Source: CAWFMO01 sp963817065 (GTDB lineage: Bacteria > Actinomycetota > Thermoleophilia > Solirubrobacterales > 70-9). Taken from it: a stretch of 64,000 bases of DNA. The notes below the pieces were generated by a model that was given only the letters and a program-made list of their open reading frames with translations, was not told the DNA's origin and did not search any database. The stretch spans positions 1,302,001-1,366,000 of the forward strand of contig CAWFMO010000001.1 in assembly GCA_963817065.1 (NCBI GenBank). Direction: 5' to 3'. Within the stretch, counting starts at the first letter, position 1; each line of letters opens with the position of its first letter. Made by a program: the position numbers and the translations under genes. This document shows positions 48,551-57,362 of this stretch, piece by piece.

Positions 48551-49676
48551 GACGACTGACCGCATAGACGCGCTGCGCGCCGAGGCCGAGCAGGCCGTCT
48601 CCGCCGCGCCCGACACCGCGGCGCTCGAGGAGCTGCGGGTGCGCTTCCTCGGCCGCAAGGCCGAGCTGACGGCGATCCTGCGCGGGATCTCCGAGCTCCC
48701 GGCCGAGGAGCGGGGGGCGGTCGGCAAGTCCGGCAACGAGGCGCGCGTCGCGCTCGAGGGTCTGCTCGAGCGCCGCTCGACCGAGCTCGACTCGGCCGAG
48801 ATCCTCGGGCGGCTGGCCGAGGACCGCGTCGACGTGACGCTGCCCGGCTCGCCGAGCGTCGCGACCGGGGTCCTCCACCTCCTCAACCGGACGATCCGCG
48901 AGATCGAGGACGTGTTCGTCGGGCTCGGATACCGGGTGATGGAGGGGCCCGAGGTCGAGCTCGACCACTACAACTTCACCGCGCTCAACCATCCGCCCGG
49001 GCACCCGGCGCGGATGGCCCAGGACACCTTCTACGTCGACCCGGCGACGCTCTCGGACGAGCTGCGGATCGAGCCCGAGGCCGGTGGCGATCCGCTTCCG
49101 CCCGGCCCCGAGGACGTCGTCCTCCGCACCCATACCTCGCCGATGCAGGTCCGGGCGATGGAGTCTCAGGAGCCGCCGATCTTCATCGTCGTCCCGGGGC
49201 GCTGCTACCGCAGCGACCCCTTCGACGCCACTCACAGCCCGGTCTTCCACCAGATCGAGGGGCTCGCGGTGGGGGAGGGGATCACGCTCGCCGACCTCAA
49301 GGGGACCCTGACCGAGTTCGCGCGGGCGATCTTCGGCGCCGAGCGCGAGACCCGGCTGCGGCCCGGCTTCTTCCCGTTCACCGAGCCGAGCGTCGAGGTC
49401 GACGTCTCCTGCTTCAACTGCGGCGGCTCGGGACAGCTGCCCGACGGCTCGCGCGACGGCGTCTGCAAGGGCACCGGCTGGATCGAGATCCTCGGCTCGG
49501 GGATGGTCGACCCGAACGTGTTCGGGTTCGTGGCCGAGAACGGATACGACCCCGAGCGCGTCCAGGGCTTCGCCTTCGGGATGGGGATCGAGAGGATCGC
49601 GATGCTCAAGCACGGGATCCCCGACCTCCGCAAGTACTTCGAGAACGACGTCCGCGTCCTGGAGCAGTTCTCATGA
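48543..49676 (+). CDS. pheS: Phenylalanine-tRNA ligase alpha subunit
   Basis: A 377-residue PheS. N-terminal coiled coil contacts tRNA; the class II core has GPEVELDHYNFTALN, HTSPMQVRAM, GRCYRSDPFDATHSPVFHQIEG and the C-terminal GFAFGMGIERIAMLKHGI. An insert of the CxxC...C type occurs at C290, C293 and C308; the fourth cysteine seen in related zinc-ribbon inserts is replaced (DGVC rather than CxVC). It overlaps the SpoU gene by 8 nt and pheT by 4 nt (ATGA). Confidence 0.95.
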   Translation: MSETTDRIDALRAEAEQAVSAAPDTAALEELRVRFLGRKAELTAILRGISELPAEERGAVGKSGNEARVALEGLLERRSTELDSAEILGRLAEDRVDVTLPGSPSVATGVLHLLNRTIREIEDVFVGLGYRVMEGPEVELDHYNFTALNHPPGHPARMAQDTFYVDPATLSDELRIEPEAGGDPLPPGPEDVVLRTHTSPMQVRAMESQEPPIFIVVPGRCYRSDPFDATHSPVFHQIEGLAVGEGITLADLKGTLTEFARAIFGAERETRLRPGFFPFTEPSVEVDVSCFNCGGSGQLPDGSRDGVCKGTGWIEILGSGMVDPNVFGFVAENGYDPERVQGFAFGMGIERIAMLKHGIPDLRKYFENDVRVLEQFS

Positions 49677-52129
49677 AGGTTCCGTACAGCTGGCTGCGGG
49701 AATACTGCGACCCCGGGCTCGATCCCGAGCAGCTCGCCGCCGAGATCGCGTTGCGGAGCACCGAGGTCGAGCGGATCTCGCGCGTCGGCGCGCCCTCGAC
49801 CGAGGGCTTCGTCGTCGGCAGGGTGCTGAAGGTCGAACCGCACCCGGACGCCGACAAGCTCCGCGTCTGCGAGGTCGAGACCGGAGACGGTCCGCGGACG
49901 ATCGTCTGCGGCGCACCGAACGTCGCCGCCGAGCAGCTCGTACCGGTCGCGCTCCCGGGCTCCGTGCTCCCCGGCGGCCAGAAGCTCGGCGTCGCGAAGC
50001 TCCGCGGGATCGAGTCGAACGGGATGATCCTCTCCGAGGCCGAGCTCGAGCTCGGCGAGGATTCCGCGGGGATCATCGTCCTCGACGGGGACGCCGAGCC
50101 CGGCACCGCGCTCGAGCAGGTCGTGCCGGTCGCCGACGCGGTCCTCGAGCTCGAGGTCAACTCGAACCGTGTCGACTGCTTCGGCGTCTACGGGGTCGCG
50201 CGCGAGGTCCACGCGATCACCGGCGCCGAACTCGCCGCGCCTCCGTGGGAGGAGGACGCGGAGGCGACGGGGGAGGGCAACGTCGAGGATCTCGCCTCGG
50301 TCAAGGTCGAGGTCCCCGAGCTCTGCCCGCGCTTCACCGCCCGGGCCTTCACCGACGTCAAGATCGCCCCCTCGCCGCTCTGGCTCAAGCAACGGCTGAT
50401 CGCCGCCGGCCAGCGCCCGATCAACAACGTCGTCGACATCACCAACTACGTGATGCTGATGACCGCCCAGCCCCTGCACGCCTTCGACCTCGACAAGGTC
50501 CCCGGCGGCGAGCTGATCGTCCGCCGCGCGGGCGAGGGCGAGAAGATGACGACCCTCGACGGCGTCGAGCGCGCCTTCGACACCGAGACCGTCCTCGTCT
50601 GCGACCGCGACGGGCCCTCGGGCATCGCCGGGATCATGGGCGGCGCGGCCTCCGAGGTCTCAGAGCAGACGACCAGCGTCCTGCTCGAGGTCGCGAACTG
50701 GGACGGCTTCAACATCCTCCGCACGTCGAGGAAGCTCGGGCTGCGCTCCGAGGCCTCGAACCGCAACGAGAAGCAGCTCCACCCCGAGCTCGCGATCCGC
50801 GCCCAGCGGATCGCCTCGCGGCTGATCGTCGAGCTCTGCGGCGCCAAGCTCGTCCCGGGCACGATCGACGAGGCCGCCGAGATCCCGCCGGCGCACCGGC
50901 TCACGCTCCGCGGCGAGACGGTAGAGCGCCTGCTCGGGATCCCGATCGAGTCCGAGGAGAGCGAGCGCCACCTCTCGCGGTTGGGCTTCGAGGTGACCCG
51001 CGACGGCGAAGAGCTCGAAGCGGTCGTGCCCGCGCACCGCCACTACGACGTGACCCGCGAGATCGACCTCGTCGAGGAGGTCGGGCGGATGCACGGGCTC
51101 GACGAGCTCCCGGCGACCCTGCCCGAGTCGGTCGGCCAGGCCGGCGGGCTGTCTCGCGAGCAGGCGCTCCGCCGCCGCGCCGAGGACGCGATGCGCGGGT
51201 TCGGCTTCGACAACGTGCTCAACCTCAGCCTCGCCGACCCCGAGCTGACCGGCCGGCTGCGGATCGCTGACGACGACCCCCGCGGAGCGCCGATCGCGGT
51301 TCGCAACCCGCTTTCGGTCGAGCACTCGCGGCTGCGCACGACGCTGCTCGGCTCGCTGCTCGACTCTGCGCGCTACAACCTCGCCCGCGGCGCCGAGCGC
51401 GTCGCGCTGTTCGAGTCCGGCCGCGCGTACCTCGCCGAGGGCCGCTCACCCTCGGGCGGGTCCCTGGGCGGCGACTTCCAGGGCGAGCGGCCGGCGCCGG
51501 CCTACGAGCCGCACCGGATCGCCTGCCTCGCGGTCGGGCCGCTCGCCGAGCCCGCTTGGGGCGAGGAGCCGCGCGACGCGGACTTCTTCGCGATCAAGGG
51601 CGCGCTCGAGGCGCTCGCCCGGCAGCTCGGCGCCGAGGTCTCGGTCGAGGGCGCCGAGGAGCCCTTCCTGCACCCCGGGCGCTCGGGGCGCATCCTCGCC
51701 AACGGGATCGCGGCGGGATGGATCGGCGAGGTCCACCCGCTCGTCTGTCGCGAATGGGAGATCGAGGCGGCGGCGGGATTCGAGCTCGACCTCGCCGAGC
51801 TGATCGCGGCTTCGGCACAGGGCATCGAGAGCTACGAGGAGGTGACGGCGCATCCCTCGGTCTTCCAGGACCTCGCGGTCGTTGTCGGCGACGACGTCGC
51901 GGCTGGACGCGTCCGCGAGGCGGTGTTCGCGGGGGGAGGCGAGCTGCTGCGATCGGCGCGCGTCTTCGACCTCTACGCGGGCGAGCAGGTCGGAGAGGGC
52001 CGCAAGAGCCTGGCGCTGAGGCTCGAGTTCAGCGCCCCCGACCGGACCCTGACCGACGAGGAGGTCGCCGGCCTCCGCGAGCAGATCAAGGAGAACCTGG
52101 GCGAGATCGGCGGGCAGCTCCGTGAGTGA
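49673..52129 (+). CDS. pheT: Phenylalanine-tRNA ligase beta subunit
   Basis: An 818-residue PheT with an EMAP/tRNA-binding domain (FVVGRVLKVEPHPDADKLRVCEV), B3/B4 editing region (RPINNVVDITNYVML), B5 domain and the class II-like core (VRNPLSVEHSRLRTTLLGSLL), ending with an FDX-ACB anticodon domain (TAHPSVFQDLAVVV to the C-terminus). It forms the alpha2beta2 enzyme with PheS. argC overlaps its end by 8 nt, so pheST and argCJBD may be one long transcript. Confidence 0.96.
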   Translation: MKVPYSWLREYCDPGLDPEQLAAEIALRSTEVERISRVGAPSTEGFVVGRVLKVEPHPDADKLRVCEVETGDGPRTIVCGAPNVAAEQLVPVALPGSVLPGGQKLGVAKLRGIESNGMILSEAELELGEDSAGIIVLDGDAEPGTALEQVVPVADAVLELEVNSNRVDCFGVYGVAREVHAITGAELAAPPWEEDAEATGEGNVEDLASVKVEVPELCPRFTARAFTDVKIAPSPLWLKQRLIAAGQRPINNVVDITNYVMLMTAQPLHAFDLDKVPGGELIVRRAGEGEKMTTLDGVERAFDTETVLVCDRDGPSGIAGIMGGAASEVSEQTTSVLLEVANWDGFNILRTSRKLGLRSEASNRNEKQLHPELAIRAQRIASRLIVELCGAKLVPGTIDEAAEIPPAHRLTLRGETVERLLGIPIESEESERHLSRLGFEVTRDGEELEAVVPAHRHYDVTREIDLVEEVGRMHGLDELPATLPESVGQAGGLSREQALRRRAEDAMRGFGFDNVLNLSLADPELTGRLRIADDDPRGAPIAVRNPLSVEHSRLRTTLLGSLLDSARYNLARGAERVALFESGRAYLAEGRSPSGGSLGGDFQGERPAPAYEPHRIACLAVGPLAEPAWGEEPRDADFFAIKGALEALARQLGAEVSVEGAEEPFLHPGRSGRILANGIAAGWIGEVHPLVCREWEIEAAAGFELDLAELIAASAQGIESYEEVTAHPSVFQDLAVVVGDDVAAGRVREAVFAGGGELLRSARVFDLYAGEQVGEGRKSLALRLEFSAPDRTLTDEEVAGLREQIKENLGEIGGQLRE

Positions 52130-53126
52130 GCCGCGCGTGCTCGTCGCCGGGGCGACCGGCTACACCGGGGCGCTCGCCGCGCACCTGGTCTACGGCCACC
52201 CGGGCCTCGATCTCGCCAAGGTCACCGGCCGCAGCGACGTCGGCACGCCGCTCAACGAGCTCTATCCCGATTACGACGTCCCGCTGACGATCGAGGAGAT
52301 CGACCTCGAAGACCTCGAGGAGATCGACGCCGCGATCGTCGGCTACCCGCACGGCGCCTCGGCGGCCGTGATCGCCGGGCTGCGCGGTCTCGAGATCCAG
52401 GTCGTCGACCTCTCGGCCGACTTCCGGCTCCGCGACATTCCGACCTACGAGCGCTGGTACGGCCCCCACGGGGAGCCCGAGCTGCTCGAGGGCGCCGTCT
52501 ACGGCCTGACCGAGCTCTACCGCGAGCGGATACCCGACGCCGAGCTCGTCGCCAACCCCGGCTGCTACCCGACCGCGACGCTGCTCGCGCTCGCTCCCCT
52601 GGCAGCCGAGGGGCTGATCGAGGATGTGGTCGTCGACGCCAAGTCGGGCGTCTCCGGCGCCGGGCGCGGCAAGGCCGAGGAGATGGGCGAGTTCGTCGCC
52701 GGCGACGACGCCGCCGCCTACGGGACCGAGGGACACCGCCACGAGCCCGAGATCGCCCAGGAGCTCAAGGCGCTGGGCTCGAACGGCGTCGCGCTGACCT
52801 TCGTGCCCCACCTACTGCCCTTCGACCAGGGCGAGCTGGTCAGCTGTTACGTGCGGCCGACGCGGCCGGTCGAGGCCGCCGAGCTCGCCCGCCTCTTCGA
52901 GCAGCGCTACGCCGGCGAGCGCTTCGTCGAGATCGTCGAGGGCCCGCCCGGGGTCGGCGACGTCCGCGAGACCAACCTCTGCCGCATCCACGCGACGATC
53001 GACGAGGACTCGGGGCGGGTGATGGTCTTCGCCGCGATCGACAACCTCTGGAAGGGCGCCGCGGGCCAGGCGCTCCAGAACCTCAACCTGATGCTCGGGC
53101 TGCCGGAGGGGGAGGGGCTCTCGTGA
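52122..53126 (+). CDS. argC: N-acetyl-gamma-glutamyl-phosphate reductase
   Basis: A 334-residue NADPH enzyme, third step of arginine synthesis. GATGYTGA near the N-terminus binds NADPH; the catalytic Cys is in VANPGCYPTA; SGVSGAGR and FVPHLLPFDQGEL are further family motifs. The GTG start at 52122 overlaps pheT by 8 nt, and its stop overlaps argJ (GTGA). Confidence 0.96.
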   Translation: MSEPRVLVAGATGYTGALAAHLVYGHPGLDLAKVTGRSDVGTPLNELYPDYDVPLTIEEIDLEDLEEIDAAIVGYPHGASAAVIAGLRGLEIQVVDLSADFRLRDIPTYERWYGPHGEPELLEGAVYGLTELYRERIPDAELVANPGCYPTATLLALAPLAAEGLIEDVVVDAKSGVSGAGRGKAEEMGEFVAGDDAAAYGTEGHRHEPEIAQELKALGSNGVALTFVPHLLPFDQGELVSCYVRPTRPVEAAELARLFEQRYAGERFVEIVEGPPGVGDVRETNLCRIHATIDEDSGRVMVFAAIDNLWKGAAGQALQNLNLMLGLPEGEGLS

Positions 53127-54286
53127 GTACGGCCACGACCTTCTTCCGCTCGCGCTGGGTCGAGCCCCCGGCCGGGGTCGAGGAGGTCGACCCGAGCGAG
53201 CTGGCGCAGGGGTTCGTCGCCGCGGGCGTCGCCTGCGGGCTCAAGCGCGGCGGGGCGACCGACCTCGGGATCGTCCGCTGCGAGGGTGAGGACGCGGCTT
53301 CGGCGCTGCTCTTGACCCGCAACGCCGCGGCCGCAGCCCCGGTCCGCGTCTGCCGCGAGCGCTGCGAGCTGGACTCTCTGCGGGCCTGCGTCGTCAACTC
53401 GGGCAACGCCAACGCCGCGACCGGCGAGCAGGGTTACCGCGACGCGCTCGCGATGCAGGAGGCCGCCGCCGCGGCGCTCGAGCTCGAACCGCAGCAGGTC
53501 GCGGTCGCCGAGACCGGGACGATCGGGGTGCCGCTTGAGATCGAGGCGGTGAAGGGCGGAGTCGCCGACGCCGCGCAGAACCTCGCCTACACGAACGGCC
53601 GCGCCTTCGCCGAGGCGATCATGACCACCGACCGCACGCCGAAGCAGGTCTCGCTGAGCGCCGGCGGGGTGACGCTCTCGGCCCAGGCCAAGGGCGCGGG
53701 GATGATCGAGCCCGGATTCGCGACCCTGCTCTGCTTCGTCCAGACCGACGCCGTGCTCGAGGATCCCGAGGCCGAGCTGCGCGCCGCGGCCGCGGGCTCG
53801 TTCGAGCGGATCACCGTCGACGGTCAGATGAGCACCAACGACGCGCTCCTGATCCAGGGGTCCGGCGCGTCGGGCAAGGCGCTCCCGGAGGGGTTGCTCG
53901 ACGCGGTCCTGCTCCAGCTCGCGCTCGAGATCGTCGCCGACGGGGAGGGGGCGAGCCGGGTCGGGCGGGTCGAGGTCGGCGAGGCCAGCTCCGACGAGGA
54001 GGCCGAGCGGGTCGCGCGCGCAATCGCGAATTCACCCCTGGTCAAGACGGCGCTGTACGGTCGCGATCCGAACTGGGGCCGGATCGCGCAGGCCGCCGGG
54101 ATGGCGCTCGCGGGCGAAGAGCTCGAGGAGCTCGGCCCCGACCGCATCGACGCCGAGGAGCTCGGCGGCGAGCAGCCGGAGGCCGAGATCGGGATCCGGC
54201 TCGGGCGCGGCGAGAGCTCCGCCCACGTCTTCTTCAGCGACCTGACCCCGGACTACGTCGCGCTCAACTCCGAGTACACGACATGA
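53123..54286 (+). CDS. argJ: Ornithine acetyltransferase (bifunctional glutamate N-acetyltransferase type)
   Basis: A 387-residue ArgJ, which recycles the acetyl group from acetylornithine to glutamate. Auto-cleavage occurs before the catalytic Thr, here Thr201 in EPGFATLLCFV (canonical PNMATMLAFV). ACVVNSGNANAATG and GRDPNWGRIAQAAGM are intact. Whether it also uses acetyl-CoA (bifunctional form) cannot be told by eye. Overlaps argC and argB by 4 nt each. Confidence 0.95.
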   Translation: MSTATTFFRSRWVEPPAGVEEVDPSELAQGFVAAGVACGLKRGGATDLGIVRCEGEDAASALLLTRNAAAAAPVRVCRERCELDSLRACVVNSGNANAATGEQGYRDALAMQEAAAAALELEPQQVAVAETGTIGVPLEIEAVKGGVADAAQNLAYTNGRAFAEAIMTTDRTPKQVSLSAGGVTLSAQAKGAGMIEPGFATLLCFVQTDAVLEDPEAELRAAAAGSFERITVDGQMSTNDALLIQGSGASGKALPEGLLDAVLLQLALEIVADGEGASRVGRVEVGEASSDEEAERVARAIANSPLVKTALYGRDPNWGRIAQAAGMALAGEELEELGPDRIDAEELGGEQPEAEIGIRLGRGESSAHVFFSDLTPDYVALNSEYTT

Positions 54287-55149
54287 GCCAAGAGCCCACG
54301 AAACCAGACCAGACCAGCGTCGCGACGCTGCTCGAGGCGCTCCCCTACATACGGGAGTTCCACGGCAAGACGGTGGTGATCAAGTACGGCGGCGCGGCGA
54401 TGCGCGAGGAATCGCTGCGCGAGGCGTTCGCGACCGACGTCGCGCTGCTCAAGTACGTCGGCATGAACCCGGTGATCGTCCACGGCGGCGGCCCCGAGAT
54501 CACCGACTACATGGAGCGGATGGGGATGGAGGTCCGCTTCCACGAGGGCCGGCGCGTGTCCGACGAGGACACGGTCGAGGTCGCGAAGATGGTCCTGCTC
54601 GGCAAGATCAACTCCGAGATCCTCCAGCGCCTCGGCCGCCACGGCCAGCGCGCGGTCGGGCTCGGCGGCGAGGACGGCGGGCTGTTCGAGGTCCGCGCCG
54701 CGGGCGACTCGGACGAGCTCGGGCTCGTCGGCGAGATCGAGCGCGTCAACACCGACGTGATCGACCATGTCGCCGAGGACTACGTGCCGGTGATCGCCTC
54801 GGTCGGCTCCGACGATCAGGGCCGCTCGCACAACATCAATGCCGACCAGGCAGCCGGCGCGGTCGCATCGGCGATGCGGGCCCAGAAGGCGATCTTCCTC
54901 ACCGACGTCGACGGCTGGCTCCGCGACGCCGAGGACCCGGGCTCGCGGATCTCCCAGGCCCATGTCGACGAGGTCAGCGAGGCGCTGCCGGGGATCGAGG
55001 GCGGGATGCGCCCCAAGCTCACCGCCTGCGTCGACGCGGTGACGCGCGGGGTCCGCGCCGCGCACATCATCGACGGCCGCCAGCAGCACAGCCTGCTGCT
55101 CGAGCTCTTCACCGACGCGGGCATCGGCACCAAGATCACGGCGAGGTAG
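54283..55149 (+). CDS. argB: Acetylglutamate kinase
   Basis: A 288-residue amino-acid kinase. VVIKYGGAAM, NPVIVHGGGPEITDYMERMGM and DVDGWLRD are family motifs. The N-terminal helix of about 25 residues (TSVATLLEALPYIREFHGKTV) is of the type found in arginine-sensitive hexameric enzymes, suggesting feedback inhibition by arginine. Overlaps argJ by ATGA; argD follows after 2 nt. Confidence 0.96.
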   Translation: MSQEPTKPDQTSVATLLEALPYIREFHGKTVVIKYGGAAMREESLREAFATDVALLKYVGMNPVIVHGGGPEITDYMERMGMEVRFHEGRRVSDEDTVEVAKMVLLGKINSEILQRLGRHGQRAVGLGGEDGGLFEVRAAGDSDELGLVGEIERVNTDVIDHVAEDYVPVIASVGSDDQGRSHNINADQAAGAVASAMRAQKAIFLTDVDGWLRDAEDPGSRISQAHVDEVSEALPGIEGGMRPKLTACVDAVTRGVRAAHIIDGRQQHSLLLELFTDAGIGTKITAR

Positions 55150-55151
55150 CG

Positions 55152-56327
55152 GTGGCGCTCCCCGAGCTACAGCGGCTCGAGGCCGAGTGGCTGATGCCGA
55201 CCTACCTGCGGGCGCCGGTCGAGTTCGTGCGCGGCGAGGGCGCGCGGCTCTGGGACGCCGACGGCAAGTCCTACCTCGACTTCCTCGCCGGGATCTCGGT
55301 CGCCTCGGTCGGACACTGCCACCCGGCCGTGGTCGAGGCGGTCCGCGAGCAGGCCGGAACGCTGACCCACGTCTCCAACCTCTACTTCTCCGAGCCGGGG
55401 CTGCGGCTCGCCGAGCGGCTCTGCTCCTCGAGCCTCGGCGGCAAGGCGTTCCTCTGCAACTCGGGGACCGAGGCCAACGAGGCGGCGATCAAGCTCGCCC
55501 GCAAGCACGCGCACGGGCGCGGGATCGCCGAGCCCGAGATCGTCGTGCTCGAGCAGGCCTTCCACGGGCGGACGATGGGCTCGCTCTCGGCGACACCCGG
55601 GTTCTCCGACAACGAGTCCTTCGCGCCCTATCTGCCCGGGTTCCGCGCCGTCTCGCGCGACGACCCCGAAGGGCTGCGGGCCGCGGTCGGCGAGCGCACG
55701 GCGGCGGTGATGCTCGAGCCGATCCAGGGCGAGACCGGGGTCAACGTCGTTGGGGACTCGACGATCCTCGCGGCGCGAGAGGCCACCGAGGAAAGCGGGG
55801 CGCTGCTGATCTTCGACGAGATCCAGACGGGAATGGGGAGGACCGGCTCGCTCTGGGCCTACGAGCAGCTCCCGGCGCGGCCCGACGTCCTGACCAGCGC
55901 CAAGGCGCTCGGAGGCGGGCTGCCCGCCGGAGCCTGCGTGGCGGCGCCCGAGTTCGCCGACGTGCTCCAGCCGGGCGACCACGGCTCGACCTTCGCCGGC
56001 GGCCCGCTGATCGCGGCCGCGGCGCTGGCGGCGCTCGAGGTCATCGACGACCCGGCGCTGCTGCGCGGAGTGCGCGAGCACGGCACGCGGCTCTGCGAGG
56101 GCCTCGAATCGCTGCCGGGAGTCGAGAGCGTGCGGGGGAGGGGGCTGATGATCGGCGTCGCGCTCGCCGAGGGCCGCGACGCCAAGGCCGACCAGACCGC
56201 GCTGCTCGAGGCCGGCATCGTCGTAAACGTCCCCGCCGAGCGCACGCTGCGCCTGCTGCCGCCGCTGGTGATCGGCGAGGCCGAGGTCGACGAGGCGCTC
56301 GAGCTCTTCGGCCGCGTGCTCGGGTAG
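55152..56327 (+). CDS. argD: Acetylornithine aminotransferase
   Basis: A 391-residue class III PLP aminotransferase. CNSGTEANEAAIKLAR, FHGRTMGSLSATP, FDEIQTGMGRTG and the PLP lysine Lys251 in LTSAKALGGGLPAGA are present. It converts acetylglutamate semialdehyde to acetylornithine. The start is GTG at 55152. argF, argR and argH, which follow argD in many actinobacteria, are absent here. Confidence 0.95.
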   Translation: MALPELQRLEAEWLMPTYLRAPVEFVRGEGARLWDADGKSYLDFLAGISVASVGHCHPAVVEAVREQAGTLTHVSNLYFSEPGLRLAERLCSSSLGGKAFLCNSGTEANEAAIKLARKHAHGRGIAEPEIVVLEQAFHGRTMGSLSATPGFSDNESFAPYLPGFRAVSRDDPEGLRAAVGERTAAVMLEPIQGETGVNVVGDSTILAAREATEESGALLIFDEIQTGMGRTGSLWAYEQLPARPDVLTSAKALGGGLPAGACVAAPEFADVLQPGDHGSTFAGGPLIAAAALAALEVIDDPALLRGVREHGTRLCEGLESLPGVESVRGRGLMIGVALAEGRDAKADQTALLEAGIVVNVPAERTLRLLPPLVIGEAEVDEALELFGRVLG

Positions 56328-56337
56328 CGTTTCCGCC

Positions 56338-56613
56338 GTGAGCGGACGCAAGTTCAACATCCTCGTCGCGGCGCTGATGGCGATCATCATCGGGCTCGTG
56401 GTCGGGCTCGTGATCGTCGGCGACGAGGGCTCCGACGACGGCGACGAGGTGACGCTCGAGAGCGTCACCGCGACGGAAGTCACCGAGACCGAGCCCGAAA
56501 CGGTCCCGACAGAGACCGAGACCGGGACGACCGAGACCCAGACCCAGCCGGGCGGTGGCAGCGGTGGCGTCTCGCCCCCGGGCAACCCCGCGGACCCCGG
56601 CGCCGGGCTCTAG
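56338..56613 (+). CDS. Small membrane-anchored Thr/Glu-rich protein
   Basis: A 91-residue protein with an N-terminal membrane helix (ILVAALMAIIIGLVVGLVIV) and a low-complexity outside domain rich in Thr, Glu and Asp, ending in Gly/Pro repeats. No catalytic motif. A TAGCGT box at 56325-56330 overlaps the argD stop and lies 7 nt before the GTG, so it has a probable leaderless promoter. It is convergent with the sortase gene; no LPxTG-like motif is present. Confidence 0.65.
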   Translation: MSGRKFNILVAALMAIIIGLVVGLVIVGDEGSDDGDEVTLESVTATEVTETEPETVPTETETGTTETQTQPGGGSGGVSPPGNPADPGAGL

Positions 56614-56615
56614 TT

Positions 56616-56638
56616 TCGTTCCTCTAGCTAGGGAACGA
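56616..56638. terminator. Possible bidirectional terminator hairpin
   Basis: TCGTTCC and GGAACGA form a 7-bp stem with a 9-nt loop between the convergent membrane-protein and sortase genes. It overlaps the sortase stop codon and lacks a long T-tract on either side, so termination is uncertain. Confidence 0.35.
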
Positions 56639-57326
56639 TCCAGGCGCCCGTCCCGGTCGGCGCGAAGCTGTCGATCCGGGTCAGCTTCGCGAACACGACG
56701 TAACGCTGCGCGGCGCTGTGGACCGGGTGGCAGGCGGTGAGCACGAGCTGCTCGTAGCCGACCGGCTCGATGATCTCGACGTCGCCGGGCTCGACGATCT
56801 CGTGCTTGGTCACGGTGTAGGTGAAGACGCCGTAGGGGAGCTCGATCCGCACCTGGTCGCCGTCCTGGATCTTGTCGATGTCGCGGAAGGGGGCGAGGTA
56901 GGTCGTCCGGTGGCCGGCGACGCCGACCGTCTTGCCCTGGCCGGGAAGCGGGGTGTCCTCGTAATGGCCGGGCCCCTTCTGGAGCGTCGCGGTATCGGTG
57001 CCCTCGACCATCACGATGTCGAGCCCGACCCGGTCGATCGCGATCCGCCCGATCGCGTCGCCGATCCCGATCCGCTGCTTGAACAGCTTCGCGAGGATTG
57101 CGGCCCGCGCCTCGTCGCCGTCGACGCCCTCGAGCGCCGCGAGGTCGGCGGCGGTCGGGAACTCGTCGCTGAGCTCGGCGAGCTCGTCCTCGGCGCGATT
57201 CTGCTGCAACTTCCCGTACGCGGCCGAGAGCGGCTCCTGCCAGACCAGGGTCAGCCCGGCGTCGGCGAGCACGACGATCCCCGCCGTGATCAGGGCGACC
57301 GAGAGCATGCGGACGAAGCGGTGCAC
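56628..57326 (-). CDS. Class E sortase
   Basis: A 232-residue sortase with an N-terminal membrane helix (LSVALITAGIVVLADAGLTLV) and a sortase barrel. The catalytic triad is His139 (AGHRTTY), Cys199 (LTACHP) and Arg208 (QRYVV). Layout and motif fit actinobacterial class E enzymes, which recognise LAxTG-like signals. No clear sortase substrate occurs in the window. A GATAAT box at 57338-57333 lies 6 nt before the GTG start, and it diverges from argG across 36 nt. Confidence 0.9.
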   Translation of the reverse strand: MHRFVRMLSVALITAGIVVLADAGLTLVWQEPLSAAYGKLQQNRAEDELAELSDEFPTAADLAALEGVDGDEARAAILAKLFKQRIGIGDAIGRIAIDRVGLDIVMVEGTDTATLQKGPGHYEDTPLPGQGKTVGVAGHRTTYLAPFRDIDKIQDGDQVRIELPYGVFTYTVTKHEIVEPGDVEIIEPVGYEQLVLTACHPVHSAAQRYVVFAKLTRIDSFAPTGTGAWIVP

Positions 57327-57362
57327 GCGCGCATTATCGGAGGTGGCACACTTGGCCGCTTC

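Noticed and set aside
56338..57326. Small membrane protein as the sortase substrate
   Set aside because: It has no LPxTG or LAxTG motif and its membrane helix is at the wrong (N-terminal) end.
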